DNA of 64,000 nt from Tiliqua scincoides (lineage: Eukaryota; Chordata; Lepidosauria; Squamata; Scincidae): positions 93,091,659 to 93,155,658 of the forward strand of contig NC_089822.1 of NCBI RefSeq assembly GCF_035046505.1. Reading direction: 5' to 3'. The notes below the pieces were generated by a model. That model was not told the DNA's origin, did no database searches, and saw only the letters and a list, made by a program, of their open reading frames with translations. This document shows positions 43,310-56,345 of the stretch, in pieces (within the stretch, counting starts at the first letter, position 1; every line of letters starts with the position of its first letter). Made by a program: the position numbers and the translations under genes.

Positions 43310-43382
43310 AAAAATTATTACTTGGAAGTAAGCCCCATTTTTATCAATGGCACTTACTCCCAGGCAAGTGTGTTTAAGATTT
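43310..43382. repeat. ~90-bp foldback element (copy 6)
   Basis: GGAAGTAAGCCCCATTTTTA, TCAATGGCACTTACTCCCAG; the outer ends are degraded. Confidence 0.5.
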
Positions 43383-45705
43383 TGGCATTAATGGCCTAAG
43401 GCTTAGGTGCACTGGAAAATTAAGTATAATTCATGTACTGATAAAAATATTATCATGATTAAAAGCTTTTGGTTTCATGCTTCTTTTCAGTCAGACTCTT
43501 CTTCATAGGAATCTCACACATAAACTTCATTCAGTGTTTAGCAGAAGCACTTACAGATAAAACCACGTCACTCATTCTACACATTAACTGGATATTGTTG
43601 TAAACAATTAAAGGCCAAACTACATATCAGGGTAGCAGATCTATATCTTTAAACATAGAACTGCCTTAATCATATACAAAGGGGACAGAATGCAATTTAA
43701 AATCCCAAAGTGGTACATGATTTGGGGGGCTATCAAACCCCTCCGCCCACCACTTTTCCCCATAGCTCCTCCCTAGACACTTCCCCCCCCCCCACTGAAC
43801 TTGTGACTAGTATCTGAACTCAGGTAGTGAGAAAATGACCTCAGGGGAAAGTGAAGAAGGGTTTTTTGTATCTTGTTGTCCACCTTGCCTCCCCTCTAAA
43901 ATCTGTCTGTATTCTTAGTATGGATTTTATTCCAACTGCAGCTCCATTGGTAAACCAAAAACGTTCTCCAAACAGGCCGTGAAGTTTAAGGAAGCTGATG
44001 TGATCTGTTATCTGGCCAGGGTGCAGCAGGGTCAGGTTGAACCAACATCCATCAGAGGTCAGGCTAAGGGCCAACATCCATCAGATAATTCACTTGTCTG
44101 AACTCTCAGCACTAATGGCAGTGGTAACACCCAATGCATGCTAAGGAGACAGGAAAGGGGTGCTATGGGGAGGCCATATGTACAATACACTGCAACCTGG
44201 TAGTAGCAAAGAAAGTAAAATAGTTCATATCTTCATATATCTACTGATATAACTTTGCCTCAGATGAACTAAGCCAGTTTATTCCTGTTGGGACTATGAA
44301 CTGGAAAAGAACTTCATCCAACATTTTGCACAAACTCCCCCAAAAGTCTGGATGTCAGATAATAAGACATTGTCAATTGATGTCTATCCATTTTAATCCA
44401 TGGTTCGATATAGCTGGACACTGTGTTTGTGTCACAAATGTCTTCTTTGCTTCTAGAAATCTCAGTGAGTCAATTTATAACTTCTGTTGATGATGCAGAA
44501 CAATAAATCAGTAAATATAATTCTAAAAGTATATGACTCATTTTCAAGTTATTATACTATTCCAATTTTCAATTATTGTAGAAATGGGGGAAAAATCTCC
44601 CTTTCTGGTGTACAATATGAAGCTTATCCTTTGTTACTTTTAATTACTGTATCAAGAAGCTGCTGCATGGGAACAAAATCACTTGGATCTAGTCGTCTGG
44701 TTTGTGTGTGCCTTGATGGAGAGCAGCCCAGAAACCCACAAGTATAAAGTAGGCTGCTGCTACTTGTCTAGAGGAACCTTTCCCTGTGTTGTAATCTAAG
44801 AAAGTGACTCATGACTAATTTAAGTCAGATTTAATGGAAGTCATATACTTAAGATCTGTCATAGCAGTAAATCTGTCATGTACACCACAGACATATAGTG
44901 TGGTATGAATGATGGCCATTTAAAATGGTGAAACTAGTTCATAATAATTAGTTGCCTCCAGAGTTAAATTTGAAGTGAATCAAGAAGCTCCTGAAGAAGT
45001 AAAACATCTGCAGGAATTTCAAGGGAAGCTAAAAGAATATTATTGATTGACAAGATTTTGTAGATTTCATACAATTCTTCATCACCGCCAAGTCGTCCTA
45101 AACTCAAAGTTAGTTTATTAGGTCTAATGTCTATAGGAATTTCAAGGGACGTTTAAAGCATTCCAATTAGATTAGTAAGATTTCACAGCAATCGTTTGCA
45201 AATCTCCAAAAGATTTTGCTGACAGGCAAAAAGTGAAGGAACAGAGGAAAGATGATTTATGAAAGAGTTCTGCCATGCACGCCAGAAGCAAGGTGGTAAA
45301 TGATAAGGTACTTTTACATAACCCAAACTGACCCAAGTGAGATCCAATGTGCCAATGGAGTCATTTGTAAAATACACGTCAAGAAAATGCTGATCAAGAA
45401 GATGGTGATGGTGAGTAGAAGTTCATTTTCCAAAAGAACTGGGGCAAACATTACTACGTATTTGTTATCACACTGCATGTTTACTTTTAAAAATGCACAT
45501 CTCAAAATAAACCAGCACCACAGAAGACAAGCACGTGACTTCGTTCAGCCACATCAAAGCACCCAAACTGAAAGATCAGTTCGCCACGTTCTGTAAAAAC
45601 ACAGACATCTTACCTTATCAGACACCTGAAAGGCCACAATACAAGGCAGGTGGTGGGTTGCATTTGTTTTACTGGACCTCAAGGTGTTCAGTCCTGGGTT
45701 AAGAC

Positions 45706-45897
45706 CAGGGTTGTCAACGTTCCAGAATTGGCTTGATGTCTCCAGGATTCAGCATGAATATCCAGGTGGCTACCAAAAGCAATCCTGGAGATCTTAATCG
45801 GGCCTCTTTGGTTTAATCACATTATATCATGTTAGGTAAAAAAACAACAACACACACACCCCTCCAGGAATAGCTTCAGCTGGAGTTGGCAATCCTA
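45706..45897. mobile_element. hAT-like MITE (GGGTTGCCAACCTCCAG type)
   Basis: The ends are CAGGGTTGTCAACGTTCCAG and GGAGTTGGCAATCCTA; target copies GTTAAGAC and CTTAGGAC (six of eight). I know this end sequence as a common reptile/archosaur short element. Confidence 0.65.
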
Positions 45898-46414
45898 CTT
45901 AGGACTTGAGGCAGAAATTGCAGGATAAAAGGCAAAGTTATTTGACATGTAACACATGCAAGTTCAAGCTGGGCATGGTGGGAGTTGGGGGTCTTCAATT
46001 ATCCCCTACTACTAACCTGTACAACAACAAGCCAACCAACAAGCCGAACTATATATCATCATGGCCTTTCATGTACTCAGCAGCTCTCCTGTTTTTGAGA
46101 TTTCAGGCAGACAGTGAGTTTGCAGACAAGCAGAAACAGTAGGAAAACAAAAACAGGCACGTAAAACCAGAAGATTTTATTGTGCTTTTGGTGAGCCATC
46201 ATTCATGGCTGGGGAGCTGTGTGTATGGCTTGGTTGTGGCATCCTGCCTAACAAAAACAGCTAATATGGGTCATCTGAAAGTGATTCAGATGGTAGTACA
46301 ATGCTCTGCACTACTAAACATGCTTAAAACCATGGGATTGTGTCACTATTCACAATAATGGTTCTCACAGATTCACTCACTATCTAGTGTTTTTTATTAT
46401 ACGTTATGTTTTTA

Positions 46415-46942
46415 TTAATGCAACAAAAAAGTTCACAAAGCAGCTGAAACAGCAAAATAAACAAAACAAATAAACCAACGGTTCCCTGTCCCCAAAAGGC
46501 TCACAATAAGAACATAAGAACAGCCCCGCTGGATCAGGCCATAGGCCCATCTAGTCCAGCTTCCTGTATCTCACAGCGACCCATCAAATGCCCCAGGGAG
46601 CACACAAGACAACAAGAGACCTGCATCCTGGTGCCCTCCCTTGCATCTAGCATTCTGACGTAGCCCATTTCTAAAATCAGGAAGTTGCGCATACCCATTA
46701 TGGCTTGTAACCCATAATGGATTTTTCCTCCAGAAACTTGTCCAATCCCCTTTTAAAGGCATCTAGGCCAGATGCCATCACCACATGCTGTGGCAAAGAG
46801 TTTCACAGACCAATCTAAAAGATACAGTTGCCAGCAAACAGCCACTAGAAAAGATTCTTCACTGTGGTGAAGAGGGACAATTGTTCTCCCGCAGCTAAAC
46901 ATAAAAGAACCACTTAAACAAGTGCCTCTCCACACACCATGA
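46415..46942 (-). mobile_element. SINE/LINE-tail element split by a CR1 insertion
   Basis: Left part 46415-46506 (AAGTTCACAAAGCAGC ... CCCCAAAAGGCTCACAAT) and right part 46811-46942 (CTAAAAGATACAGTTGCCAG ... AAACAAGTGCCTCTCC) rejoin to give the same family as 37086-37345. Confidence 0.7.
46508..46810 (-). mobile_element. CR1-like LINE 3' end nested in a SINE
   Basis: Minus-strand CR1 tail with TTCTTATGTTCTTA end. The short CAAT repeat at both junctions may be the target duplication. Confidence 0.82.
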
Positions 46943-47288
46943 AAACTCCAGATGGATAAGCTGGACATGCTGGCTTTGTGAAAGAAAAACTCATTTGGGA
47001 CTAGCAATGACATTGTGGCATGAACTCTTGTAGACCTCAGGCTGCCTCATAAAGGGACTAATGAGGACAGTGATGGTGATGGACACAAGATGGGAAACAC
47101 ACATATTTGTTTGTTATATAAGGTCAGCCTAAAAGATAAAGTAATGTGACTTCAAAGTTGCGATACCATATGTGTTAGGACAGGGGTCTCCCAACTTTTC
47201 AGCATGGGGAGGACAAATATCTGGCCCTGTGTCAAGTCCCCGAAAAATAAATAAATGTAAATGTAAAATTTAAATAAATACATTAGAG

Positions 47289-47636
47289 CAGTGGTTCCCA
47301 AACTGTGGGTCAGGACCCCCAGTGTGTCACAACCAAAGTGAAACTGAGACACATCTGCATATTTACTTGCAAGTAGATGACTGTGCCTTGGCTCTTATCA
47401 AAAGCCGGGCAAAGTGGAACACAAGGCCATCAGAGTGGTGGGCTCAATCCAATAGACGTGGAGCCAGAAGGCGGTCCCCACCACTACCACCATAGTAAAA
47501 AAAACAAAAACAAAAACAGGGACTTGAGCAGCTAGTAAAGAGAAACTTTTTTAAACATCTTGTAAAGCTAGGTGGGTCTTGATAGAGTGTCATTTTGAAA
47601 AGTGGGTGCTGGTGCTAAAAAGTTTGGGAACCACTG
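47289..47636. mobile_element. hAT-like MITE with perfect 16-bp TIRs, nested
   Basis: CAGTGGTTCCCAAACT and AGTTTGGGAACCACTG are exact inverted copies; flanks CATTAGAG and CATTAACG match at six of eight. A related right end (GTTTGGGAACCACTG) lies alone at 50839-50853. Confidence 0.85.
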
Positions 47637-47644
47637 CATTAACG

Positions 47645-47965
47645 GCTAGACTGGATGGGCCTTTGGTCTGATCCCTGCTAACTGGGTAAGAGGCACTTTT
47701 TCAAGTGGGTGGTCCTCTTTTATTTAGCAGGGGGAGAGTAACTGGCCCACCTCACCCCAGCACTGTCTGTTCTAGTGGCTGTCTGCTGGTATTCCTTTGC
47801 ATCTTTTCAGATTGTGAGCCCTTTTGGGACAGGGAGCCATTAGAGCCATTAGATATTTGATTTTCTCTGTAAACCGCTTTGTGAACTTTTTGTTGAAAAG
47901 CGGTATATAAATACTGTCGTTGTCGTTGTTGTTGATCCAGTGGGGCTCTTCTTGTGGGTAGATGT
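47645..47965 (+). mobile_element. CR1 3' end scrap split by a SINE-like element
   Basis: CTAGACTGGATGGGCCTTTG, GTCTGATCC (to 47671) continues after the insert as ATCCAGTGGGGCTCTTCTTG. TGATCC is repeated at the two junctions. The insert, 47672-47935, runs GGTAAGAGGCACTTTTTCAA ... AAAGCGGTATATAAATACTG with a GTT tail. Confidence 0.72.
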
Positions 47966-48515
47966 GCATAGGAATGGACTCAAAGGAATTTTACCAAACG
48001 TAATTGACTAATAAATCCATCTGAGAACCAACAGAGCACAGAGAACCTTTCAATATGCAGCCAAGCAGAAACACATCAGATTAAGCAAGGAAATACTCTG
48101 GTTCCTGTCTTACTAGTAGCTGGTAAGTCACTGGTAGCTGCTCTCCATGTGCTTCCTGCTGCTTCTCCTTCCCAGCAAGCCTGTAATCAGCACCTCTCCA
48201 TGTGATGCTGCTGCTCCTCTTTCCCAGCCAGTCTAGGCAAGCCTTTTAAGGCTTGCTGGTACACATAACAGCTCTGTAGTACTTGAAAGAACTCTTTAAG
48301 CCTTGCTCAAGTCTGGGAGAGCAATTCTCAGCATTTGTGCACACCTCTCGCCCATGCCCAGGAATCAAACTTAAGGTATCTCACAGGCTGGAGGGTGTGC
48401 ATGGTCTAAGGGTTGCTGTGGGCCAGAGGGAGGGTTGCTGCAGGCTGGATGTGGTCCATGGACCAGGTTTTGGAGACCCCTGTGTTAGGAGATGGGGAGT
48501 TTGCAAATAGTTCTG

Positions 48516-48965
48516 AAAGCCAGGAAGTTGGCATCCTTCAGTCTTGGAAGACTATGGTATCGCGCTCTGAATAGTGGTTCCAGAACAGTGTCATCTCCAG
48601 TGCGCGAAGCCTGGGTAAGGTAGATATGGAGGATAGACTGTTACCCATGCAGCAAATCCCCCCTCTCCACGTCGCTGAAATGGTCCAATGGAAAGGCAGA
48701 GGCCAATACGGTTGGTTCCAGTGGTGTCACAGGAGTTGCCAGAACGACTGTGTTCAGCCATGAACTGCCTCAGGGACTCTGGCTCCGGATTTTGCCTCGA
48801 GGTTGACTCCTGAAGCCTTTTCCGTAACTGGATGTAGCCACAAGGCAGTGGAGGTTTGGGATCAAAGTTTTCCTTCTCTCAGATGAGCTGCCTTCCCAGG
48901 CTAATGAGTCCCATCGACCCGGTGGCTGTTTAGTCGCCTCTTACGACAAATACAGCCAAACTGAG
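48516..48965 (-). repeat. Interspersed repeat of unknown class
   Basis: A well-defined stretch from GGCATCCTTCAGTCTTGGAA to GCCTCTTACGACAAATACAG and CCCCAGCCCCCAGG. I recognise it as a repeated reptile sequence but cannot name its family. It follows directly on the nested hAT. Confidence 0.4.
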
Positions 48966-49734
48966 GGCCTATTCTTATCCCCAGCCCCCAGGAAGCCAGG
49001 AAGAATAGAGAGAATATAGGGGTCAGATGCATTAACAATGACTGGCTTAACATAGTTTTGATCTGAGACCCAGAGAAAGGACAAGAAGACCCACAGAAAG
49101 TACTTGTCGAGTAAGCTTCTGAAGTAGACTTGATTATGACAGGGAAACAAAGAAGCAGAAGCAATGACAATGTGCTCACTTGTTCTCTTGCCAGCCCTCG
49201 CTAAGTGTTTGGCTGATCAGAGGTGTGATTTATGAACTGCATGGTCCTTAAAATGGTTCCTCAGACTGGAATGCAAGCAATTCTAAGCAATCACTAAATG
49301 CCAAGTATGTTTTCCTATTTGCTCAAAGACTCTGTCTAGTCTTTCTGAAAGGCATTTACCCATGTTGGGTACCCAGGAGACATCTCCTGGGCACTTGCTA
49401 ATACTCTGCATTGCTAATGGCAGTTCTGGGTCTTGAAAACTTGTATTTTATAATTAATATTTTCTCAGACATTTCCCCTGGGCTAATCAATACTGATTAG
49501 AAAGATCAAAGAACATCCCAATCTTGTGTGATATTCATTTACTTTTAAACAAATCACTCCTCCCCAGGCTTTTGCTAACATATTGGGACCAAAATGAAGA
49601 ATGACAAGGGAGGTCTACCAATGAACTCACTTAGGGTTGTCAGGGAAACATATTTTCTTTTCAAAACCAAAAGGAACTTTGGCTGAGTCTTGCGCTGCCA
49701 GAGCAAGTTTGTGTAAGAAGGACTTACACAATGG

Positions 49735-50035
49735 CAGGGATGTCAAACCCGTTTCATACAGAGGGGCCCAAGTTAGCATTCATGTTCCCTGCTGAGGGAC
49801 AGTAGTGACATCATTAAGGGAAAAGTGACATCATTAAGCAGAAAGAAGCACATCATTCTCACACAGAAAGTCATTAGCTGCAAATGACAGAAGAGAAAAT
49901 GTGCAAATCTTGATCATATTTTTGAGATATGCGAGCCCAATTATCATGCCGGGAGAGCCAAATTATAATGGGGGCCAGATAAATTGCTTTCCAAGGGCCA
50001 GATTTGGCCCCACAGGCCTTAGTTTGACACCCCTG
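49735..50035. mobile_element. hAT-like MITE
   Basis: Left end CAGGGATGTCAAACCC; right end AGTTTGACACCCCTG. Flanking octamers CACAATGG and GCCTATGG match at five of eight, so the duplication is decayed. Confidence 0.7.
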
Positions 50036-50264
50036 GCCTATGGAGCATCAACTGGCATCCCATCAGCCTGCCTCCTGAAGAAGAGAGACCAAAACTTTCA
50101 TTCTGGATTAAAGACTTAATGCCACTGATTCTGCAACATAGGGTGAAGACAGACATAACATGTTCAAAGTGGCAAGGATGGTTTGATCACAGCTTTGCAG
50201 CCTTCCACATGCAAGCACATTTTTTTCAGTTTCAGTTTGTAGGTTATCATTAGTTAGATTTGTA

Positions 50265-50450
50265 TTCTATCCAGGGGTGATATATATGGTTCCCTGTACC
50301 CAGTTTAGCCACACTACCAGGTGAGGTAGAATAGACTGAGAGAAAAATATCTTAGCCATGTCACCCAATGAGCTTCATAGCAGGACAGGGATTAGAACTA
50401 GGGTTTCCTGGGTCTTTGTTCCATCAGCTAACAATGGAGTATTGTCCATT
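50265..50450 (-). repeat. MIR-like tRNA SINE
   Basis: GTGAGGTAGAATAGACTGAG, TGTCACCCAATGAGCTTCAT, AGGACAGGGATTAGAACTAG are the reversed body and B box region of the SINE family. Confidence 0.55.
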
Positions 50451-50581
50451 TACACACATGTGCCACAAGTCAACCTACTTGATGCATGAGTGGAAGGCAA
50501 GATTCATTCACCAGTCCAGCATGTGAATATGCATACATCCTGTGTATGATATAAGAGCTGAATTCATGCTGTAAGTGAAGA

Positions 50582-50625
50582 ACCCTCTTTATTTATTTAT
50601 TTATTTTTATTTATTTATTTTATTA
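50582..50625. repeat. (TTTA)n microsatellite
   Basis: TTTATTTATTTATTTATTTT and its continuation. Confidence 0.8.
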
Positions 50626-51099
50626 AGAACCCTCTTGAACAAGTTCAAAAGAGATGCTATATCTGCTGTTACCTGTGAGCTGTGGCTCTCTGAGGAGCTG
50701 CAGAAACCAGCCAGGGGAACTGTGGAATTCTCGCAAAAAAGCTGTGTCCCGTCCCCCCCCATATGATGTATAGGATTGTAGTCCTAATGGGGAACCACAA
50801 CCAATGGCCCAGTAGGTCAATGGAGCCACTAGCTGAAAAGGTTTGGGAACCACTGACCTAAGGCTTCAGGATATATAGTAAGTATCAACTGTAGGGCCAG
50901 AGAAAATGTACATTGGGTATTCATTTTTATGACTTCTTAATTGTCATGACTAAAAACACTTTGCTTCTTTTTTTCAGTCCATATTCCCTGAAATCAAAAT
51001 GTGTTTTTCCTTGAGACTGACCTACACGTTTCGCAACTGAGACTGTCTTATCTTCCTATTTAACCGCCTTAACTAATTGATTTCAAGCTATAAGGAGAG

Positions 51100-53095
51100 G
51101 TTTGAGCTCAGAGTCAGCAGCAAGTTGTCCAGCAATCCAGAGTCTGAACTGGAAAGATAACTGCATTGTCCATAGACTAAGGCAGGTTCACTGTATATTT
51201 GTGCCAGACCTCTAGAATGCACAGTGAAGCCAGGTCTCTATGTTTTTGAAAATAGGGTACCAATGTGCAATTATGCTATCAAGGGAAAGAACAATTCACA
51301 GACTCTTATGCTCATGTATCTCAGTGTTTACATATGAGGGTCATGAACATGTAATGCCAGTGTTTGACAAGGCAGAAACGGCTTCAGAAATAATTGGGAA
51401 GGATCTGCACAAGGATCCACTCTTTCTGTGTATTTTTAAGAGTTTTTTTTTCCCCATAAGACAGACACTGCACATCCTGTTATCAGCCACAGATACCAAA
51501 GGGTGTTTAGACCTTTCCATAGTCTAGCCAGAGCTTTGTCAGACTTGCCGCATTAAAGACAAACTTATATTTTTCTAACTACCACAGATCACCTTGTTTG
51601 TATCAGCAAGCTACGCACGACCCATCACCAGCAATTTCAACATCTTGTGCTCTGTTTTAATTACAGTTTGTTTGACAAGGTTGTGCAGAAGCTGGAGAAT
51701 CTCTTACCTCATCATTTTGATCTGAGACACTACTTAAGCTTACAAATGAAAGTGCAATCTTAGAGTTGCCGAAAGGTCAAAAACAAGGAGACACTCTATC
51801 CTAGCCAGAAATATTAACTTTCAGCAGTATCATCATCTTCAGTAGCCAAAATAGGAAGCCACCCATGACTCAGACAGCTAGTGAGTCACAGTCTGTCTTG
51901 GTCCATTTCCAGTCAATGGTGATAGTGTTGCTGAGAGTGATCAGGTTTGTTTCCCCCCCCCCGCCCCACACACACACACACACACACTAGCAGAAGCCAT
52001 CCTGCGGCCAACACCCTGTCCAATTGACTACTTGTGGCTCTCCTCCAATGATATAGATGGGGCCACTGTAAGCAGCTGAGCAGGGCTGCATCCCCACACT
52101 TGTGGCTGCATGCTCCTGTGCCAACTGAACCCCCCCCCCACAAATGCTGCCTCTGTTCATGTGTGCACACATGCACACCATAGATATTGAAAAGGGAAAG
52201 TGTGGGTGAAGCAATGGGGGCAGGTCCTGGCTTCCCTTCCCTCTAGTTACCAGGAGTTTGAGATCCCAACCTGCACCACTTCCATTTGCATCAAACAGAA
52301 GCAGAGGGAAGCAGGGAAGACTGAACACCATGCTCATGGTAAGCAAAAGGAAGGGGAAGAAATTTATTCAAGACGAACAAGACACAAACTCATCAATGTT
52401 TTCCAGCTTTCCCTCTAGCTTTGGCTTTTGCCATAATTACCAACCATAGAGTGGTACTGTCTGATATGTGGCTGCGCACATCCTCTACTAGTACATCACA
52501 CCACACTTGCCCTATAATCACATGGTCAAGGCCAGTGATGTGGTTACTTCCTATGCCAATGCACTGACAACCCCCTCTGTGTTTGCAGACCTAGATAGGC
52601 AGAAAAAAACCCAGAAGAACTGTCAAGTGTCTGTGGGCTAGTGGGCTACCACACATGTCTTGTTTTCTACATTTGATTCAATATACCACTGCTTGTGCAG
52701 ACCTGAGCATCATTAGGGCCAAATCCTGTTGACTAACGCAGCTAGGGAGAACAGACTGATGCCCTCATCTCCTTATGGGTGGCAGGTTCTTATTCACAAG
52801 TCTGGCACTTTGCATGTTCTAACTTTCCATGACATAACCAGTGTTACCATTCAGTCAACTCAGCAGCAGTAAAATCCCATAAAATGGTTAATGCAGTTAG
52901 CAGTGAAAAATGAACATTTTTGAAATTAATTTTTGGGAAAAAAAAGATATTGCTTAACTTTTTAGAAATAGGAACAACTAATATTGGGTCAATTGGTGCA
53001 AATGTTCTTTGGTTGTCCATTGTAGCTTCAAAATTCAAAAGATGAAATGAAAATTCTAGAACTGTTTCCATCCATTCTTTCTCAAAATTAAACCA
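51100..53095. other. Intergenic, no gene recognised
   Basis: There is a (CA)n run at 51966-51988. Open frames here overlap on both strands and have no SCPP signal or splice pattern. Confidence 0.35.
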
Positions 53096-53180
53096 AGGCT
53101 CCAATCCTATGCATACTTACTTGAGAGTAAGTTCCATTATATTAAATTGGGATTATTTCTGGATATGCTTAAGATTGCAC
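53096..53180. repeat. ~90-bp foldback element (copy 7)
   Basis: CTCCAATCCTATGCATACTT, GAGAGTAAGTTCCATTATAT, TTAAATTGGGATTATTTCTG. Confidence 0.6.
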
Positions 53181-53203
53181 TACTAGTATATATGTTAACT
53201 AAC

Positions 53204-53287
53204 AGCACACTCTATGTATGCCTACACAGAAGTATTTGACTCCATGGGAGCTACTCCCATGCAAGTGTGTATCAGATTGCAGCCTTA
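53204..53287. repeat. ~90-bp foldback element (copy 8)
   Basis: CACACTCTATGTATGCCTAC, then CATGGGAGCTACTCCCATGC and ATCAGATTGCAGCC. It lies 23 bases after copy 7. Confidence 0.55.
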
Positions 53288-53989
53288 CATGTTTACTTGT
53301 TGGACTCTCTCAATTGCTTTGATTTGGTAGACAGCAATTATAAAAGCTTGCAAGCTGTCAGGTGTCAAATACAAAATACTACTGGAGATTAGCTATTAAA
53401 TGCAGCTATTCAATATTAAACATCATGTCAACTATTAAACACTGTCAAACACCAAAATTAGATATATTTGAATGACAAATACAGATAACAAATTGATGAA
53501 TAACCGACTCCCATTTTTGTATTTGGTACAGGCAATATTTTCAACAGCATTAACCCAGGGGAATTTTGAACCGAATCCGGGGGCAAATTCATTTCGGTTC
53601 TGACCTTGCTTCGGAGCCTTTTCATTTGGGATGTTTTTTTCAAGGAAGAGAAGGTTGATAAAAGAACAGCCAGTAATCTAATGCCTGTCCTCCTACTTCC
53701 TGATATATCATCATTATTTTGAAAAGCACAATAATGGAATCCCAAACATTATAATAGTGCCTCATGTTTTCATAATCTTCCCCCTCCTTCCAAGTTATAA
53801 AGGCAGTCCACAAATAAATTGTGCTTCCCCATCTACATTTTATGCACTGAGCATTGCCAGTGAGTTCTTAGCAATAAATTGTTGAATACTTAGAAGAGGT
53901 CCACTGTTCTCACATATTCAGTAGTAAGCACTACTTACCTACTAAGTTGCATGAAACAACTAGCAGTTGCATGAAACATGTGTTTAGGG

Positions 53990-54140
53990 TGGTGCCATAG
54001 CTCTGAGTTCAATCTCTGTTATCCCCAGGAAGGCTGGAGAAAGACTTGTAACAGAAGTTAAGAAGAGCTGCTGTTAACAATACTGAGCTGGATGGACCAA
54101 TCTGTCTAATTCAACATCAGGCAACTTCCTATCTTCAATA
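53990..54140 (+). repeat. tRNA-SINE, old
   Basis: It keeps a weak B box GAGTTCAATCTCTG, GGAAGGCTGGAGAAAGACTT, then TGAGCTGGATGGACCAATCT and GGCAACTTCCTAT. Confidence 0.55.
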
Positions 54141-54299
54141 TGAAGTATTGGCACCATGTTGATAAAAGCCCTGGGGCAAGTGTCTCCTGCCCAACCCCTA
54201 GAAGTACTTTGGGTACTGGTAAAAAGGGTATGAGAATAGCCTGACCAGGAGTCTTCTCTGATGTGCATGACTAGTGGCTAACTCCTGGAAACAAGAAAG

Positions 54300-56340
54300 T
54301 CTTTTTTATAGGATAGTATGTCTAAATTAGGACTCAGTAGCTCTGTTGGGAAAATCAGTAGTTGGTTCCTTATATATATTGTCATAATCACATTATGGAA
54401 AAAGGCCTGGACCTATTCATGGGGCCAAGAGATACGTACATGTAAGCACACATACAGTTATAAGATGTAACATGTGGCCTTGTCTCATGGCTTCAGCTTT
54501 TGCCTATGTGGCAAACAATAGTATTTGCAAAACAAGTCCATAACCAAAGGGTCGAGGCCTCTCAGAAGGCCAAGGTCCATGGACATTCCAGAGTTGTTTA
54601 CTCAGGAGAAGATATGTGGGCCCTGGTACGTTTAGGGATGAGTCAACCTCTTGACAAGGGTTTGAGTGGAAGCCAGGGACTTCACAATGGCCAAAAGCTT
54701 TCATAAGAGGGGCTTTCTGCGGAAATAAGATGTCCAAATTAGGTGGGAGGATGAGACGTATGGAGAAATGTGGCTTGAGAAACATAGGACTTGTTTACGT
54801 CATCTTATAAAAGCAGACAAAAAGTAGACAAAGGAGGAGCTCCTTGGGTTAGTCTTTTTGTCTTGAATAGGTATGTTGTCTCTGTGAGGTCTCCTTTATT
54901 GTAGGATGCATAACAATAAATAAGATGTTTTAATTGAATAACAGCTGTAAGTATTTTCTTTAATCAGCCACCCAGCTAAAAGAACCAGGTAAAATTTCAA
55001 TGGGCTCTGAACCTCTTCTTCACTTCTTTGCTTGCTGATTCCTTTCTAAACTCATTTGCCTTATACTTGCCCTTCTTTCACTGTAGGTGTGCTGAACACT
55101 AAGTAATATTCCATAGATCCCACTAGGAAATATTTCCATTTGGAACTATTCCCCACCCCCCAAAAACAGGAGATGATAGAGAGAAAATGGACACAATAGC
55201 CATGAATTTCTGTCACAGTCAAAGGTCTCTCAAGCACTTAACTGATATAATTTCCATTGACATTCTTCAGAACTCAATTCTTAAATTCTTTTGGCACTTT
55301 CAAAAATTTCCCCTGAGAAGCTGGCTAGGTGACAAAGCAATTTTGCCTGCAGCCTTTAATTTAAAGTATGAAAGGAAATCAAATCACAGCACAGGAAGTC
55401 AATTGCCTGACTGCTAGTTTTGTCCTCTCTTCCAGGTTGACAGTAAAAAAAAAAAAAACAACACAAACAAAACTCAATGAAAGTAAAACAGTGCCACAGC
55501 AGGAAACAAACACAGTTTTATTGTCATAATTTCATTTAGACACGAGGGTGTATTTAAAAGCTCTGGCTGCAAAGGGTTTATATAGGAGGTGGTCATTCAG
55601 GGTGGATGAGGAACATATTTCTCAGTTTTATTTGCCGGGAATTTTTATGAGTCCTCTTTCAATCTGGGTTACTACCTCTCTCTTGGAAGAATGGCAACAT
55701 CTGTTAACCTTCAGCTTTAAAAGAGTTTTGGAATTGACATAAATCCTATGTTTGCTGTTGAAAAGAGAAGCTGTTGGGATTCATGGGATTTTTATTCGGA
55801 CATTGTGCGTATTTGTAGAATATACTTTATGATGTAAGATGATTTCATGATGCCTTATACTCTGAAGGTGGTTTAGATGGGAAGGTGATTGTCCTAGATA
55901 AAGGGCCAGTTCATACTTTACACAGGTCATTCATTCACTGTAGCATCAATTACTTGCACAATTGAATGAACTATCACAGGTTAATCATTTCAAATAGAAC
56001 TTTTATCTCACTTAATGCCCACAAACACGGTATTTTTCAATAAAGCCAGCTTGTATATTCAACCACGGGCCAGGTTCATGAAGTGATCCCACATGGAAAA
56101 GTGCAAGGCTTCTACTGGCCTTGTGACGCCAGATATTTGACACGGGTCTCTATGAAGAGGCTGAATATAAAGATGTTGTCATTTGAGTCATCACAGTAGC
56201 TCAATTACCCAAAATGCATTAAATGCCCCAATTTTTGTGGCTTAAAAAAATAGCACCTGAGTGAGCTGTGAAACAGGGCTGGAACCCCAATGTGAGGGTA
56301 AGAGATTGCTTTAGGACTTTATCCCCACTATGTTTCTGAT
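54300..56340. other. AMTN-AMBN intergenic, no gene recognised
   Basis: AT-rich, with an A run at 55446-55459. No SCPP-type exon was found. Confidence 0.35.
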
Positions 56341-56345
56341 CCCAA

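Larger units (their letters stand above)
47181..48482. mobile_element. hAT-like element, 1.3 kb, perfect TSD, filled with nested insertions
   Basis: The ends are CAGGGGTCTCCCAAC and GTTTTGGAGACCCCTG, with TGTTAGGA on both sides (47173-47180 and 48483-48490). Inside lie a smaller hAT (47289-47636) and a CR1 scrap itself split by a SINE-like element (47672-47935). Confidence 0.85.
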
